Positions 41,120 through 49,666 of a stretch of 64,000 bases of DNA are shown here, piece by piece. The position numbers and the translations under genes are program-made. The number at the start of each line of letters is the position of its first letter. Positions within the stretch are counted from its first letter, which is position 1. The notes below the pieces were generated by a model. The model searched no databases and was not told where the DNA came from. It was given only the letters and a program-made list of their open reading frames with translations. The stretch spans positions 1-64,000 of the forward strand of contig NZ_JUIW01000003.1 in assembly GCF_004151245.1 (NCBI RefSeq), read 5' to 3'. This stretch comes from Flavobacterium beibuense (GTDB taxonomy: Bacteria; Bacteroidota; Bacteroidia; Flavobacteriales; Flavobacteriaceae).

Positions 41120-42049
41120 ATGGAATTGATAAGAACAGGATTTGGATTTTCATCAAGCTCTGAGGAGGTACTCCAAGGAATAGATCTCACAGGAAAGAGC
41201 ATAATAGTTACCGGAAGCTCTTCAGGCATCGGTATAGAAACCGTAAGGGTACTTGCCATGGCAGGTGCTCAGGTTACCATGGCAGTAAGGAATGTGGAGA
41301 CCGGAAATACCGTGGCCAATGAGATTATGGGTACCACGGGCAGCCGCAATATCAAGGTAGCCGCATTGGACCTTGCCAGTTTTGACTCGATAAACGCCTT
41401 TGTATCGCAATGGAGTGGAAAGCTTGACATCCTCATTAACAATGCGGGAGTTATGGCACTTCCGGAAGTGGAGCGTACCGAGCAAGGCATCGAGATGCAA
41501 TTTATGACCAACTACCTTGGGCATTTTGCCCTAGCGCAGGGCCTGCATCCGTATCTCAAAGCGGCAGGCAACGCAAGAGTAGTGGTCGTAAGCTCAAGCG
41601 GGCACCTCTTGTCCCCGGTAATATTTGATGACTTGAATTACAACTTTAGGGTATACAATCCGTGGGATGCATATGGCCAGTCCAAGAGCGCCTGCATCCT
41701 TTTTGCAGTTGCTGCCTCGCAGCGGTGGATCAAGGATGGGATTACTGTCAACGCCCTGAATCCGGGCGCCATACAGACTAACTTACAGAAACATGTCGGA
41801 GGTAAGCTTCGCTCGGCTCCCGAGCTGCACAAGACACCTGCCCAGGGTGCTGCCACCTCCTTACTTCTGGCGGCTTCCCCCTTACTGGAGGGACACGGCG
41901 GACACTACTTTGAGAACTGTAATGAGGCGCCAACCGTTACCGTAAGGCCCGCCAATTATGAGGGTGTGGCCGCTTATGCCAAAGACCGGAACAATGCCGA
42001 CAGGCTTTGGGAGCTTTCTCACGAATTGACAGCACAATATATTAAATAA
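41120..42049 (+). CDS. Short-chain dehydrogenase/reductase
   Basis: This 309-residue SDR has the cofactor motif TGSSSGIG (about 31-38), NNAGVM (about 111-116), and the catalytic Ser and Tyr-x3-Lys in VVVSSSGH and AYGQSKSA (about 196). It resembles the retinol-dehydrogenase/WWOX-like branch, with a long C-terminal part. I chose ATG 41120; the frame opens from a TTG at 41078 inside the previous gene. It is third in the operon. Confidence 0.9.
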   Translation: MELIRTGFGFSSSSEEVLQGIDLTGKSIIVTGSSSGIGIETVRVLAMAGAQVTMAVRNVETGNTVANEIMGTTGSRNIKVAALDLASFDSINAFVSQWSGKLDILINNAGVMALPEVERTEQGIEMQFMTNYLGHFALAQGLHPYLKAAGNARVVVVSSSGHLLSPVIFDDLNYNFRVYNPWDAYGQSKSACILFAVAASQRWIKDGITVNALNPGAIQTNLQKHVGGKLRSAPELHKTPAQGAATSLLLAASPLLEGHGGHYFENCNEAPTVTVRPANYEGVAAYAKDRNNADRLWELSHELTAQYIK

Positions 42050-42060
42050 ACAAAACAACA

Positions 42061-42504
42061 ATGAGCATTATAAACGGTCATACCGATACCCTGGCAAAGA
42101 TCCAGTCCGTAATGTCTGCCTATTGCAGGCTGCTGGACCTTCAGCAATGGGACAAGTGGAGAACCCTGATGGCGGACCACGCTACTTTTGAGTTTGAGAA
42201 TACAGAAGGTGAGCGCATCGCATTTTTTGAAAATCCTTCAGAATTTATCAGGGTCTGTATAGAACATCTTAAAGATACCGTTACGGTACACCATCTCCAC
42301 AACCAGGAAATAATGGAGATCAACTCCGATACGGCAGAGATGATCTGGGCTATGGAGGATCGCCTGTATTTCGCAAAGAATGATACAAGGGACGCATCCT
42401 ACTTCCATGGCTATGGGCATTACCACATCTCTTTTGTACGAGAGGGAGAGCATTGGCTGATCGCAAAACTTGGGCTTACCAGGGTACGAATGGAGCAGGA
42501 ATAA
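42061..42504 (+). CDS. NTF2-fold (SnoaL-like) protein
   Basis: This 147-residue single-domain protein has the SnoaL pattern: a long helix with YCRLLDLQQWDKWRTLM (about 21-37), ATFEFEN, HHLHNQEIMEINSDTAEMIWAMEDRLYF and a final strand HYHISFVREGEHWLIAKL. The family includes small isomerases, cyclases and dehydratases acting on polyketide-like or steroid substrates. In this operon it may process the same molecule as the neighbouring reductases. Confidence 0.87.
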   Translation: MSIINGHTDTLAKIQSVMSAYCRLLDLQQWDKWRTLMADHATFEFENTEGERIAFFENPSEFIRVCIEHLKDTVTVHHLHNQEIMEINSDTAEMIWAMEDRLYFAKNDTRDASYFHGYGHYHISFVREGEHWLIAKLGLTRVRMEQE

Positions 42505-42551
42505 TCAAGCAAAATACACGACCTTTATAGTACTAATTTAAAACAAAACTT

Positions 42552-43556
42552 ATGGATACTGTAAAAGATACAATGAAGGCACTGGTTCTGGAAGAATTCA
42601 ATAATGAGTTCGTAATGAAAGAAGTAGCGCTTCCACTGCCCCTTGACGGGCAGGTACTGGTTGCCATAAAAGCAAGCGGTATAAACCCTTTAGACCTGAA
42701 GATCAAATCAGGTAATGCAGCACATGCAAGGACAACACTGCCGGCGATTCTTGGGATCGACATGGCAGGGGTGGTTACCGCAGTCGGCAAAAATGTAACG
42801 GGTTATAAAGTGGGCGATGAGGTCTATGGAATGACAGGTGGTATCGCAGGGGTACAGGGCTCCCTGGCCCAGTTCGCAGCTGTGGACGCAGACCTGTTGG
42901 CGCATAAACCCGCCAACATCGGCTTTAAGGAAGCCGCTTCGCTTCCCCTTGCCATAATCACTGCCTGGGAAGGCCTTGTAGACAGGGCAAATGTGGACAG
43001 CAGTAAAACTGTGCTTGTGCACGGAGGGGCTGGAGGCGTAGGTCATATAGCGGTACAGATTGCTAAATCTTTCGGAGCTACAGTCTATGCCACCGGTGAG
43101 CCGGCAAGCAGGAAAGCTATAGAGAGTTATGGAGCCACGCCTATAGATTATACCACTGAAAGTGTGCAGGATTATGTTGAGAAATATACTGCTGGAGAAG
43201 GGTTTGATATTATCTTTGATACTGTTGGGGGGCAAAATCTTGATAATTCCTTTACAGCAGTAAAACACTACACCGGCCATGTGGTGAGCATACTGGGCTG
43301 GGGAACACACAGCCTGGCGCCACTATCCTTCAGGGGAGCGACCTATTCCGGTGTGTTTACCCTTTTGCCCCTGATAACGGGAAAAGGCAGGAAACACCAT
43401 GGAGAGATCCTTACCAGGGCCGCTGCGCTCATTGAGTCCGGCCAGCTAAGGGGAACTACCCACCCGGGCTCGTTCTCACTCAAGGATGTGGAGCAGACAT
43501 GGAAGGAGATGAGCAATGGCAATATAAAAGGCAAGGTTGTCATCGAGATCGAATAA
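42552..43556 (+). CDS. NADP-dependent quinone-oxidoreductase-like MDR
   Basis: This 334-residue zinc-free MDR has KASGINPLDLKIKSG (about 34-48), GIDMAGVVTAVGKNV (about 65-79) and the nucleotide motif VHGGAGGVGHIAVQIAKSFGATVYAT (about 157-182). It is similar in type to the 40147 protein but clearly not a recent copy. It is the last gene of the operon, with a strong terminator behind it. Confidence 0.9.
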   Translation: MDTVKDTMKALVLEEFNNEFVMKEVALPLPLDGQVLVAIKASGINPLDLKIKSGNAAHARTTLPAILGIDMAGVVTAVGKNVTGYKVGDEVYGMTGGIAGVQGSLAQFAAVDADLLAHKPANIGFKEAASLPLAIITAWEGLVDRANVDSSKTVLVHGGAGGVGHIAVQIAKSFGATVYATGEPASRKAIESYGATPIDYTTESVQDYVEKYTAGEGFDIIFDTVGGQNLDNSFTAVKHYTGHVVSILGWGTHSLAPLSFRGATYSGVFTLLPLITGKGRKHHGEILTRAAALIESGQLRGTTHPGSFSLKDVEQTWKEMSNGNIKGKVVIEIE

Positions 43557-43578
43557 GGTGCTCCGTGCATCTACAAAA

Positions 43579-43604
43579 AAAAAGCAGGCGAGGGCCTGCT
43601 TTTT
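43579..43604 (+). terminator. Intrinsic terminator of the oxidoreductase operon
   Basis: AAAAAGCAGGC and GCCTGCTTTTT form an 11-bp stem with a 4-nt loop, 23 bp after the last stop codon. Confidence 0.92.
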
Positions 43605-43771
43605 GCTTTATTTCCTTTTTCGGTATAGAGGAAAAATACCTTTTTATACCCCAAAACTACCTCGCTATTTCAAACGCGGCGGCTTAATTTTACATTACAA
43701 GCAAGAAACCGGAGTGGACTGCACCCACAGCCATTCAGGGATTGATTTAATAACTCTTAAACAATTTAGTT

Positions 43772-44071
43772 ATGCCTTTTGTAAACATTAAGCTAGTAGA
43801 TGGTGTTTTTACACCCGATCAGAAACATGAGCTCGCAGCAGCCATTACTGATGTTATGGTAAAATTTGAAGGCTCAGAAGCTTTCAGGGAGGTAGTGTGG
43901 GTACTTATCGAGGAACTGCATACTGACGGCTGGCACATAGGAGGCCGACCATTTGAGGGTCCTAAGTCGCTGATGCAAACCCTTTCCAACTCGAAAGACA
44001 TCTATGAGATGATCGATGGGAAACCTACCTCAAGGGCAGAATTTGCCAAAGCAATGCCCTTAAAGAAATAG
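43772..44071 (+). CDS. Tautomerase-superfamily protein
   Basis: This 99-residue protein begins MPFVNIKLVDG, so Pro is exposed as residue 1 after Met removal, the catalytic base of 4-oxalocrotonate tautomerases. EREV-like VVWVLIEELHTDGWHIGG (about 46-63) follows the family beta-alpha-beta pattern. The extra 35 residues make it longer than the classical 62-residue enzymes. It is a single gene with its own leader between two operons. Confidence 0.88.
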   Translation: MPFVNIKLVDGVFTPDQKHELAAAITDVMVKFEGSEAFREVVWVLIEELHTDGWHIGGRPFEGPKSLMQTLSNSKDIYEMIDGKPTSRAEFAKAMPLKK

Positions 44072-44325
44072 CCGGTTAGTACCGCAATACAAACGCCCCC
44101 ATATTTTTTTTTATACTAACCCTTCCCGGTGGCAGCCGGCCGGTCACACTAATAACAACAGAGCAGAAGGCGGCAGGATTTTCCTGGTTTTGGACACTCT
44201 TGATCATTCTGACAGCTATTCTTTCTGCCTATTCACTTTTTGCTTCTGTTTTTTCGGCCGGATGCTTCCCGGGTATTTTTAGTTTTCTTTCAAAGAACTA
44301 CCAAGAATCTGATAAAGTAAATCCT

Positions 44326-44847
44326 ATGCAACGTATCTTTCCTATAGCATTATTTCTACTACTTCTGATGTTCAAAGTGGTTGCCCAGGAGCATCCCGAT
44401 ATGAAGCTGAAGCAACTCGGCATAGAGCTTCCCGCTGTAGCCAACAGCAACATTTACCTTAATCTTGTAAGACAGGGCAACCTTATTTATCTTTCAGGAA
44501 AAGGGCCTTTGTTGCCCGATGGGACGTACATAACCGGTAAGGCGGGGGGTGACCTTAGCCCGGAGCGGGCCAGGGAAGCTGCACGGTATTGTGCCATTTG
44601 GCAGCTTAAGATCCTGCAAAAGGAGCTTGGAAGCCTGGAAAAGATCCGCCGTATCGTAAAGGTTAGCGGCTATGTGAATTCAGGTCCTGACTTTTACGGA
44701 CAGTCAAAGGTAATCGATGGATGCTCAGAACTGCTTATCGAGATTTTAGGGGAATCCGGCAGGCATGCCCGAACAGCAGTAGGCGTTGCCTCCCTGCCCC
44801 TTAACTGGGCAGTGGAAGTTGAACTGATCGTCGAGCTGGAGCCTTAG
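44326..44847 (+). CDS. Exported RidA-family protein
   Basis: This 173-residue protein starts at ATG 44326 with a signal peptide (MQRIFPIALFLLLLMFKVVAQ). Upstream in-frame codons reach a TTG at 44200 but add only a hydrophobic stretch. The RidA domain has LNLVRQGNLIYLSGKGPLLPDG, and the key Arg is kept in HARTAVGVASLPLNWAVEVE. Cytosolic RidA enzymes hydrolyse reactive enamines and imines. Export to the periplasm is unusual and suggests another substrate. The barrel fusion gene follows after 21 bp. Confidence 0.86.
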   Translation: MQRIFPIALFLLLLMFKVVAQEHPDMKLKQLGIELPAVANSNIYLNLVRQGNLIYLSGKGPLLPDGTYITGKAGGDLSPERAREAARYCAIWQLKILQKELGSLEKIRRIVKVSGYVNSGPDFYGQSKVIDGCSELLIEILGESGRHARTAVGVASLPLNWAVEVELIVELEP

Positions 44848-44868
44848 TACTACTATCAATTACAGAAA

Positions 44869-47800
44869 ATGATACCCCACTATAAATATAAAACCTTAAA
44901 CGCAGCAATTACCTTGCTGCTATTGTTGTTTGCGCCAGGGTCAGAGGCCCGGGGGCAGGGCAGTACGGTATCCCATACGTTTTATCTGACCGGTAATGGC
45001 GGCAGGGAAGGTGATTCCACGGTACTTGAGGCCCTTGGCCGGTCCCTTGAGGGGCAGGATGAGAATACCTCGGTACTGTTTCTGGGCAACAATGCCGAAT
45101 CCAAAACCGCTTTCCCCGGGACACACCGTCTTGATCAGCAGCTTTCCGCGGTAAGAGACTTTAAGGGGAAGATTGTCTTTGTTCCCGGATATGATGACTG
45201 GAAGAAAGGGGTAAGCGGGATAAAAGCACAGCAGGAGTACATCAATTCCAGGCTCTCACATAAGTCCTTCTTTCCCACAGATGGCTGCGCATTGAAGAAA
45301 ATCGAAATAAATCAGCACTGCGACCTTCTCCTTATCGATTCCCAATGGGCCCTGATGGACTGGGATGATCTGCCCGGGCTGAACCGCGACTGCGATCTTA
45401 AGACAAAAGAAGATTTCTATGCTGAACTCGAGCATGAGATCAATAAGAGTGAGGGCAGGATAGTGCTCATTGCCATGTGCCATCCCGTTGCTTCCGGCGG
45501 CAGGTATGGCAGCTCCTATTCTTTCGGCATTGACAGGCGCGATATTGCCAACAAGCATTACAAGGAGTTCAGCGACAGGCTCCTTACCATGGCACAAAGG
45601 TTCCGTGATATTCTTTTTGTTGCCGGACACGAGCAGAACCTTCAGTTTATACATGCCCGTGGGATCCCTGTTGTGATCAGCGGCTCAGCCCGGCAGGGTG
45701 ATAAGCCCCGCCACGCCCCGGATACGGGATTCGTGTCCGGAGATAGGGGGTTTGCACGCATTACCATATACAGCGACAAAGCTGCTGATGTGAGCTTTTT
45801 TGATGCATCGAACAACTTTTCAGTCCCCGTATTTTCAGCCCCGGTACTACAACCCCAAAAAAAAGAGGATACCGCCGGTTATGGGGAATATGATACCCCG
45901 GCATATGTCTACCGCTCGGTCTACAGCCCTGAAGAACTCAGGCGTTCGGGTGTATACAGAACCCTTTGGGGCAACCACTACCGCAGGGATTACATTACGC
46001 CTGTTAAACTGCAGACCGCACTTCTGGATACCCTGTATGGGGGACTGCGGCCAGTACGCCATGGCGGTGGTCACCAGACCAACTCCCTGCGTCTTGCGGA
46101 TCAAGGCGGTAAGGGCTACAACCTGCGTGGGGTAAAGAAAGATGCCCTGCGGTTCATGCAGTATTTTATCTTTAGCAGGGACTATCTCACCGCTGATGCT
46201 TCGGACACCTATTTTGTGGAGCTCCTGGAAGATTACTGGACCACAGCCAATCCCTTTGCGCCCCTTACAGCTGCCGGGCTCAGCAAGGCCATTGGCCTGC
46301 CACAGGCAGAACCCCGCCTTTATTTTCTGCCCAGACAAAAAGCCCTCGGATCCTTTAATTCGGATTTTGGCGATGCGATGTATTTCTTAGAACCGCGCAC
46401 CGCCGGGGAACAGGCGGGAGAGGCAACCCGCCAGCTTAAAGACAGGAGTACGATGGACCTTATCGGTATACTCGCGGGCCAACATAAGGTGGTTATTGAC
46501 GAGTCGCTTTACATTAGGGCGCGGCTCTTTGATAATGTTATCGGTGACTTTGACCGTCATCATGACCAGTGGCGCTGGAGGGAGCAAAAGCTGCCTGACG
46601 GTTCCCTGCATTTCAGCCCCATACCCAGGGACAGGGACCAGGCCTTCGCTGATTTCGACGGTATGATGATCAGGGTGATAACGGCCTTACATCCGCCGCT
46701 GGGCTTCATGCAGCCTTATGGTCCAAAATACAGGCATCTGAGATGGTTCAATGACGCTGGTGATGATGTGGACCGTGTGGTCCTACGCTATGATACCGAG
46801 CAGGACTGGATCCGGCAGGCCCGGTTCATAAAAGAGCAGCTTACCGGGGACCTCCTGAAGGAGTCTTTCGAACGTATGCCGCAGGGGGTGGATAGGGAGC
46901 GGCAGAACAAGATAATGGAAGCGCTCGCCGCACGTCTGGCGGCTATAGAAGATCATGCCGTGGCGCTTTACCGCTATATAAAATCCAGACCCCTGGTGAC
47001 AGGGACCAATGGTCCGGACCATTTCATCGTCACGCGAAACGCCGATGGCAGCACGCATATTCTGGCTTACCGCATGCAAGGGGAAGAAGCCGGCAATATA
47101 TTATGGGACACCGAACTCCATAAAGGGGTGACCCGTGAAATCAGGATTTATGGGCTGGATGGGAACGATACCTTCGAGGTAAACGGGGATGCAGCCGGTG
47201 CAATACCTATCACAATAATCGGCGGGCGGGATACTGACCTGTACCGTGCCCGCAGCCCCGGACACGTCAGGGTTTTTGATTATGCCTCGGAGCACAGCGA
47301 TTTCGAGTCTCCGGTACGCACTACCCTGAGCGACAGTTATGAACTCAATACCTACAATTATAAGAATGCCCACAGGAATGTTAGTGCCATACTGCCGATA
47401 CTGGGGTACAATCCTGATGGCGGTCTCGGTGTGGGTGTGGGCTACAGCTATACCGTGAATGCCTTAAGGCGAAACCCCTACACAGCCAGGCATATTGTCA
47501 AAGGCAGGTACTTTACCGCTACCTCAGGTGTCGCCATGGATTACCAGGGTGAATTCGCCCAGGTCCTAGGCAAGGCAAATCTCGGGATAAAAGCAGGTTT
47601 TACCACCCCGGACTATACCTGCAATTTCTTCGGATATGGCAACCGGACACCGGACTACGGTGAGTTTGATGTCGCCTATAACAGGGTGAACCAGCGCCTG
47701 GCTTATGTAGCCCCCTCACTGATCTACCGGGGCTATTACGGCGGTACATTTACCTTCGGGCTGGGTTACAGCCGAAGCGATATTGAAAAGACAGAAGGAA

Positions 47801-48411
47801 CTTATATCGCTACTGCCCCGATAAGCCCGATGGTTTTCCGTGGACAGGAATTCTACAGTGTGCAGGCGGGCTATATGTATGAGAATTTCGACGAGCAGGC
47901 TTTGCCCGGTAAAGGCATAGCTTTCGGGCTGAGCGCGTTTTATACGGCCAACTTTGCAGAAAACAGGGGTTTTGCCTGCCTGATTCCCGAAATCAGGCTC
48001 ACCACCAAGATTGACCCGCAGGGAACCCTGATATATGCAACCAAGCTGCAGGGGAAACTCCTGCTTAATAATCAGTTCGAATTTTTCCAGGCGGCCACCA
48101 TAGGCGACGGGGACGGGCTGCGCGGACTGAGGCAACAGCGCTTCAGCGGAAAGGGCAGCTTTTATCACAATTCCGACCTCAGGCTGGGTCTGGGGAGGCT
48201 GCGCAACGGCATCCTGCCAATGACCTTCGGGCTGTATGGCGGCTTTGATTATGGGAGGGTCTGGCTTGAGGGTGAGGATTCCTCAAAATGGCATACCTCC
48301 CAGGGAGGAGGTCTTTTCTTTACCCTGGCCGGCTTTACTACAGCCAATTTAGCCTATTTCAATTCCGCAGACGGCAACAGGATCAATATAGCCCTGCAGC
48401 TGGCTTTCTAA
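44869..48411 (+). CDS. Degenerate calcineurin-like domain fused to an outer-membrane beta-barrel
   Basis: This 1180-residue protein has a signal peptide (to about 30). A metallophosphoesterase-like domain (about 33-290) follows, then a long middle domain (about 330-820; FDNVIGDFDRHHDQW, IPRDRDQAFADFDG) and a C-terminal BamA/surface-antigen-like barrel (about 840-1180) ending in the aromatic residue typical of barrel proteins (LQLAF). In relatives the phosphoesterase motifs read GD-G, FLGDN, PGNHDW, HHP and GHEH. Here they read LTGNGG, FLGNNAES, PGYDDW, MCHPV and GHEQN, so nearly all metal ligands are gone. It is therefore probably an outer-membrane protein with a catalytically dead binding domain. 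Confidence 0.85.
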   Translation: MIPHYKYKTLNAAITLLLLLFAPGSEARGQGSTVSHTFYLTGNGGREGDSTVLEALGRSLEGQDENTSVLFLGNNAESKTAFPGTHRLDQQLSAVRDFKGKIVFVPGYDDWKKGVSGIKAQQEYINSRLSHKSFFPTDGCALKKIEINQHCDLLLIDSQWALMDWDDLPGLNRDCDLKTKEDFYAELEHEINKSEGRIVLIAMCHPVASGGRYGSSYSFGIDRRDIANKHYKEFSDRLLTMAQRFRDILFVAGHEQNLQFIHARGIPVVISGSARQGDKPRHAPDTGFVSGDRGFARITIYSDKAADVSFFDASNNFSVPVFSAPVLQPQKKEDTAGYGEYDTPAYVYRSVYSPEELRRSGVYRTLWGNHYRRDYITPVKLQTALLDTLYGGLRPVRHGGGHQTNSLRLADQGGKGYNLRGVKKDALRFMQYFIFSRDYLTADASDTYFVELLEDYWTTANPFAPLTAAGLSKAIGLPQAEPRLYFLPRQKALGSFNSDFGDAMYFLEPRTAGEQAGEATRQLKDRSTMDLIGILAGQHKVVIDESLYIRARLFDNVIGDFDRHHDQWRWREQKLPDGSLHFSPIPRDRDQAFADFDGMMIRVITALHPPLGFMQPYGPKYRHLRWFNDAGDDVDRVVLRYDTEQDWIRQARFIKEQLTGDLLKESFERMPQGVDRERQNKIMEALAARLAAIEDHAVALYRYIKSRPLVTGTNGPDHFIVTRNADGSTHILAYRMQGEEAGNILWDTELHKGVTREIRIYGLDGNDTFEVNGDAAGAIPITIIGGRDTDLYRARSPGHVRVFDYASEHSDFESPVRTTLSDSYELNTYNYKNAHRNVSAILPILGYNPDGGLGVGVGYSYTVNALRRNPYTARHIVKGRYFTATSGVAMDYQGEFAQVLGKANLGIKAGFTTPDYTCNFFGYGNRTPDYGEFDVAYNRVNQRLAYVAPSLIYRGYYGGTFTFGLGYSRSDIEKTEGTYIATAPISPMVFRGQEFYSVQAGYMYENFDEQALPGKGIAFGLSAFYTANFAENRGFACLIPEIRLTTKIDPQGTLIYATKLQGKLLLNNQFEFFQAATIGDGDGLRGLRQQRFSGKGSFYHNSDLRLGLGRLRNGILPMTFGLYGGFDYGRVWLEGEDSSKWHTSQGGGLFFTLAGFTTANLAYFNSADGNRINIALQLAF

Positions 48412-48429
48412 GGGGAGGGAAAGTTAAAA

Positions 48430-48468
48430 ATCCCGCCACCGGTAAAGGTAACGGGATACATGCTTTTT
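48430..48468. terminator. Probable terminator between convergent genes
   Basis: ATCCCG (48430-48435) pairs with CGGGAT (48452-48457), and a run of T begins at 48463. The stem is short and the loop long, so confidence is moderate. It separates the barrel gene from the convergent AraC gene. Confidence 0.5.
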
Positions 48469-48474
48469 TCTGAA

Positions 48475-49341
48475 TTATGCCCTGGCAACCACCTGAAGGG
48501 CCTTAGCATTGTTTCTGTACTGAAGAGGCGAAATCCCCTTGTACTTAACAAAAAGTTTATTGAGGTAACTCTTATCAGAAAAGCCGAATTCATCAGCTAT
48601 CTCGCTGATGCGCATATCACTGTCTTTAAGCCGGCTCTCAATGAGCCTGAGCTTGTAAAACAATATATACTCATGCAGGTTCTTGTTGGTATTGCTCTTG
48701 AAGTATTTTCCCAGGTACGCAGGGGAAATAAAGAACTTTTTGCTCATTTCCCGTATGGTAAGCTTTTTTGGATCAAATATATTCAGGTGGATGTAATGAA
48801 GCATATTAACCGCCCTTTGCTCTGCGCCCAGGGCAATGTCGCCGGGAAGCAGGCTTTTAATCTCCTTTTGCAGTAACAGGAGTATCAGGTAGACCAACTG
48901 TTCGGTATAATCCCTGTTTGCAGCCTTTGGTAATTCCACCTCCTTCAGTACATACTCGGCGAGTTGGCGCCCCAGGATGCCATTTTCCCTTAAGTGCGTA
49001 ATATAACACGGGTTCTGGTTGGCATAGTACAGAATATGGACCAGCTCCGGCATGGCGCTCTCAGGGGATTTACCGCGGCTTACAAAGAGACAGGTAAACC
49101 TTATCTTCAAAAACCGGGTAGGTGTTGCCGCCCTGAGGTAATGTACCTCTTCACCGGGTGTTACCATAAAGAGGTCGCCCGGCTCAAAGCTCAGGGAAGC
49201 CTGTTCCAGCTGATGTGAACCCCGTCCCTCAATGATGTATACCAGGGCAAAAGTCATCTGTTTGTGCAGGCACATCCTGCCGCCTTCCGCTACTGCCTGC
49301 ACTTCAAATTGGAGGCAGTCCTTATAGTTTTCGTTCATCAT
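48475..49341 (-). CDS. AraC-family transcriptional regulator
   Basis: This 288-residue protein has a cupin-like N-terminal sensor (about 20-110; SFEPGDLFMVTPGEEVHYL) and C-terminal double HTH (about 190-285; LTIREMSKKFFISPAYLGKYFKSNT and ISEIADEFGFSDKSYLNKLFVKYKGISPLQYR). I chose ATG 49341; the frame extends eight codons to a TTG at 49365. It diverges from the histidine kinase gene across a 325-bp region with a perfect 15-bp hairpin. Confidence 0.9.
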   Translation of the reverse strand: MMNENYKDCLQFEVQAVAEGGRMCLHKQMTFALVYIIEGRGSHQLEQASLSFEPGDLFMVTPGEEVHYLRAATPTRFLKIRFTCLFVSRGKSPESAMPELVHILYYANQNPCYITHLRENGILGRQLAEYVLKEVELPKAANRDYTEQLVYLILLLLQKEIKSLLPGDIALGAEQRAVNMLHYIHLNIFDPKKLTIREMSKKFFISPAYLGKYFKSNTNKNLHEYILFYKLRLIESRLKDSDMRISEIADEFGFSDKSYLNKLFVKYKGISPLQYRNNAKALQVVARA

Positions 49342-49666
49342 GATACGGTAATTTTGGTTAATCAAAAGGTCACCTTATCCCTTTCAATGTTCACGCCTTT
49401 CGTGTAATGTTCTGTTATTCAGTTTTTTAACTTAAATTAACGGAGCATCTGTTCACGTTGTCTCGTGGTTTTACCACGAGACAACGTGGTTTTTACCTTC
49501 GCACCCGCGGTTCATCAGGTATTTGCGGGGCGGGCTGCAATCATTTTTTTATATCATATTTTTTTCTTAAATTTCTGATGCTTTGTAGGGCGCGGGGCTA
49601 TGTACCAAAAAAAGGATAGCTATACGTACCTGCCAGGGACGGATCATTCATTTAAGAACAATTACC
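49342..49666. other. Divergent intergenic region, AraC / histidine kinase
   Basis: No gene in this 325-bp gap. Its main content is the perfect hairpin at 49454-49488. The flanking sequence is AT-rich on the AraC side. Confidence 0.6.
49454..49488. other. Perfect 15-bp stem-loop
   Basis: CACGTTGTCTCGTGG (49454-49468) and CCACGAGACAACGTG (49474-49488) are exact inverse copies around a 5-nt loop. GTTTTTA follows on the plus strand, so it could be an attenuator or the end of a small RNA, or a DNA-binding site for a dimeric regulator. Confidence 0.7.
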
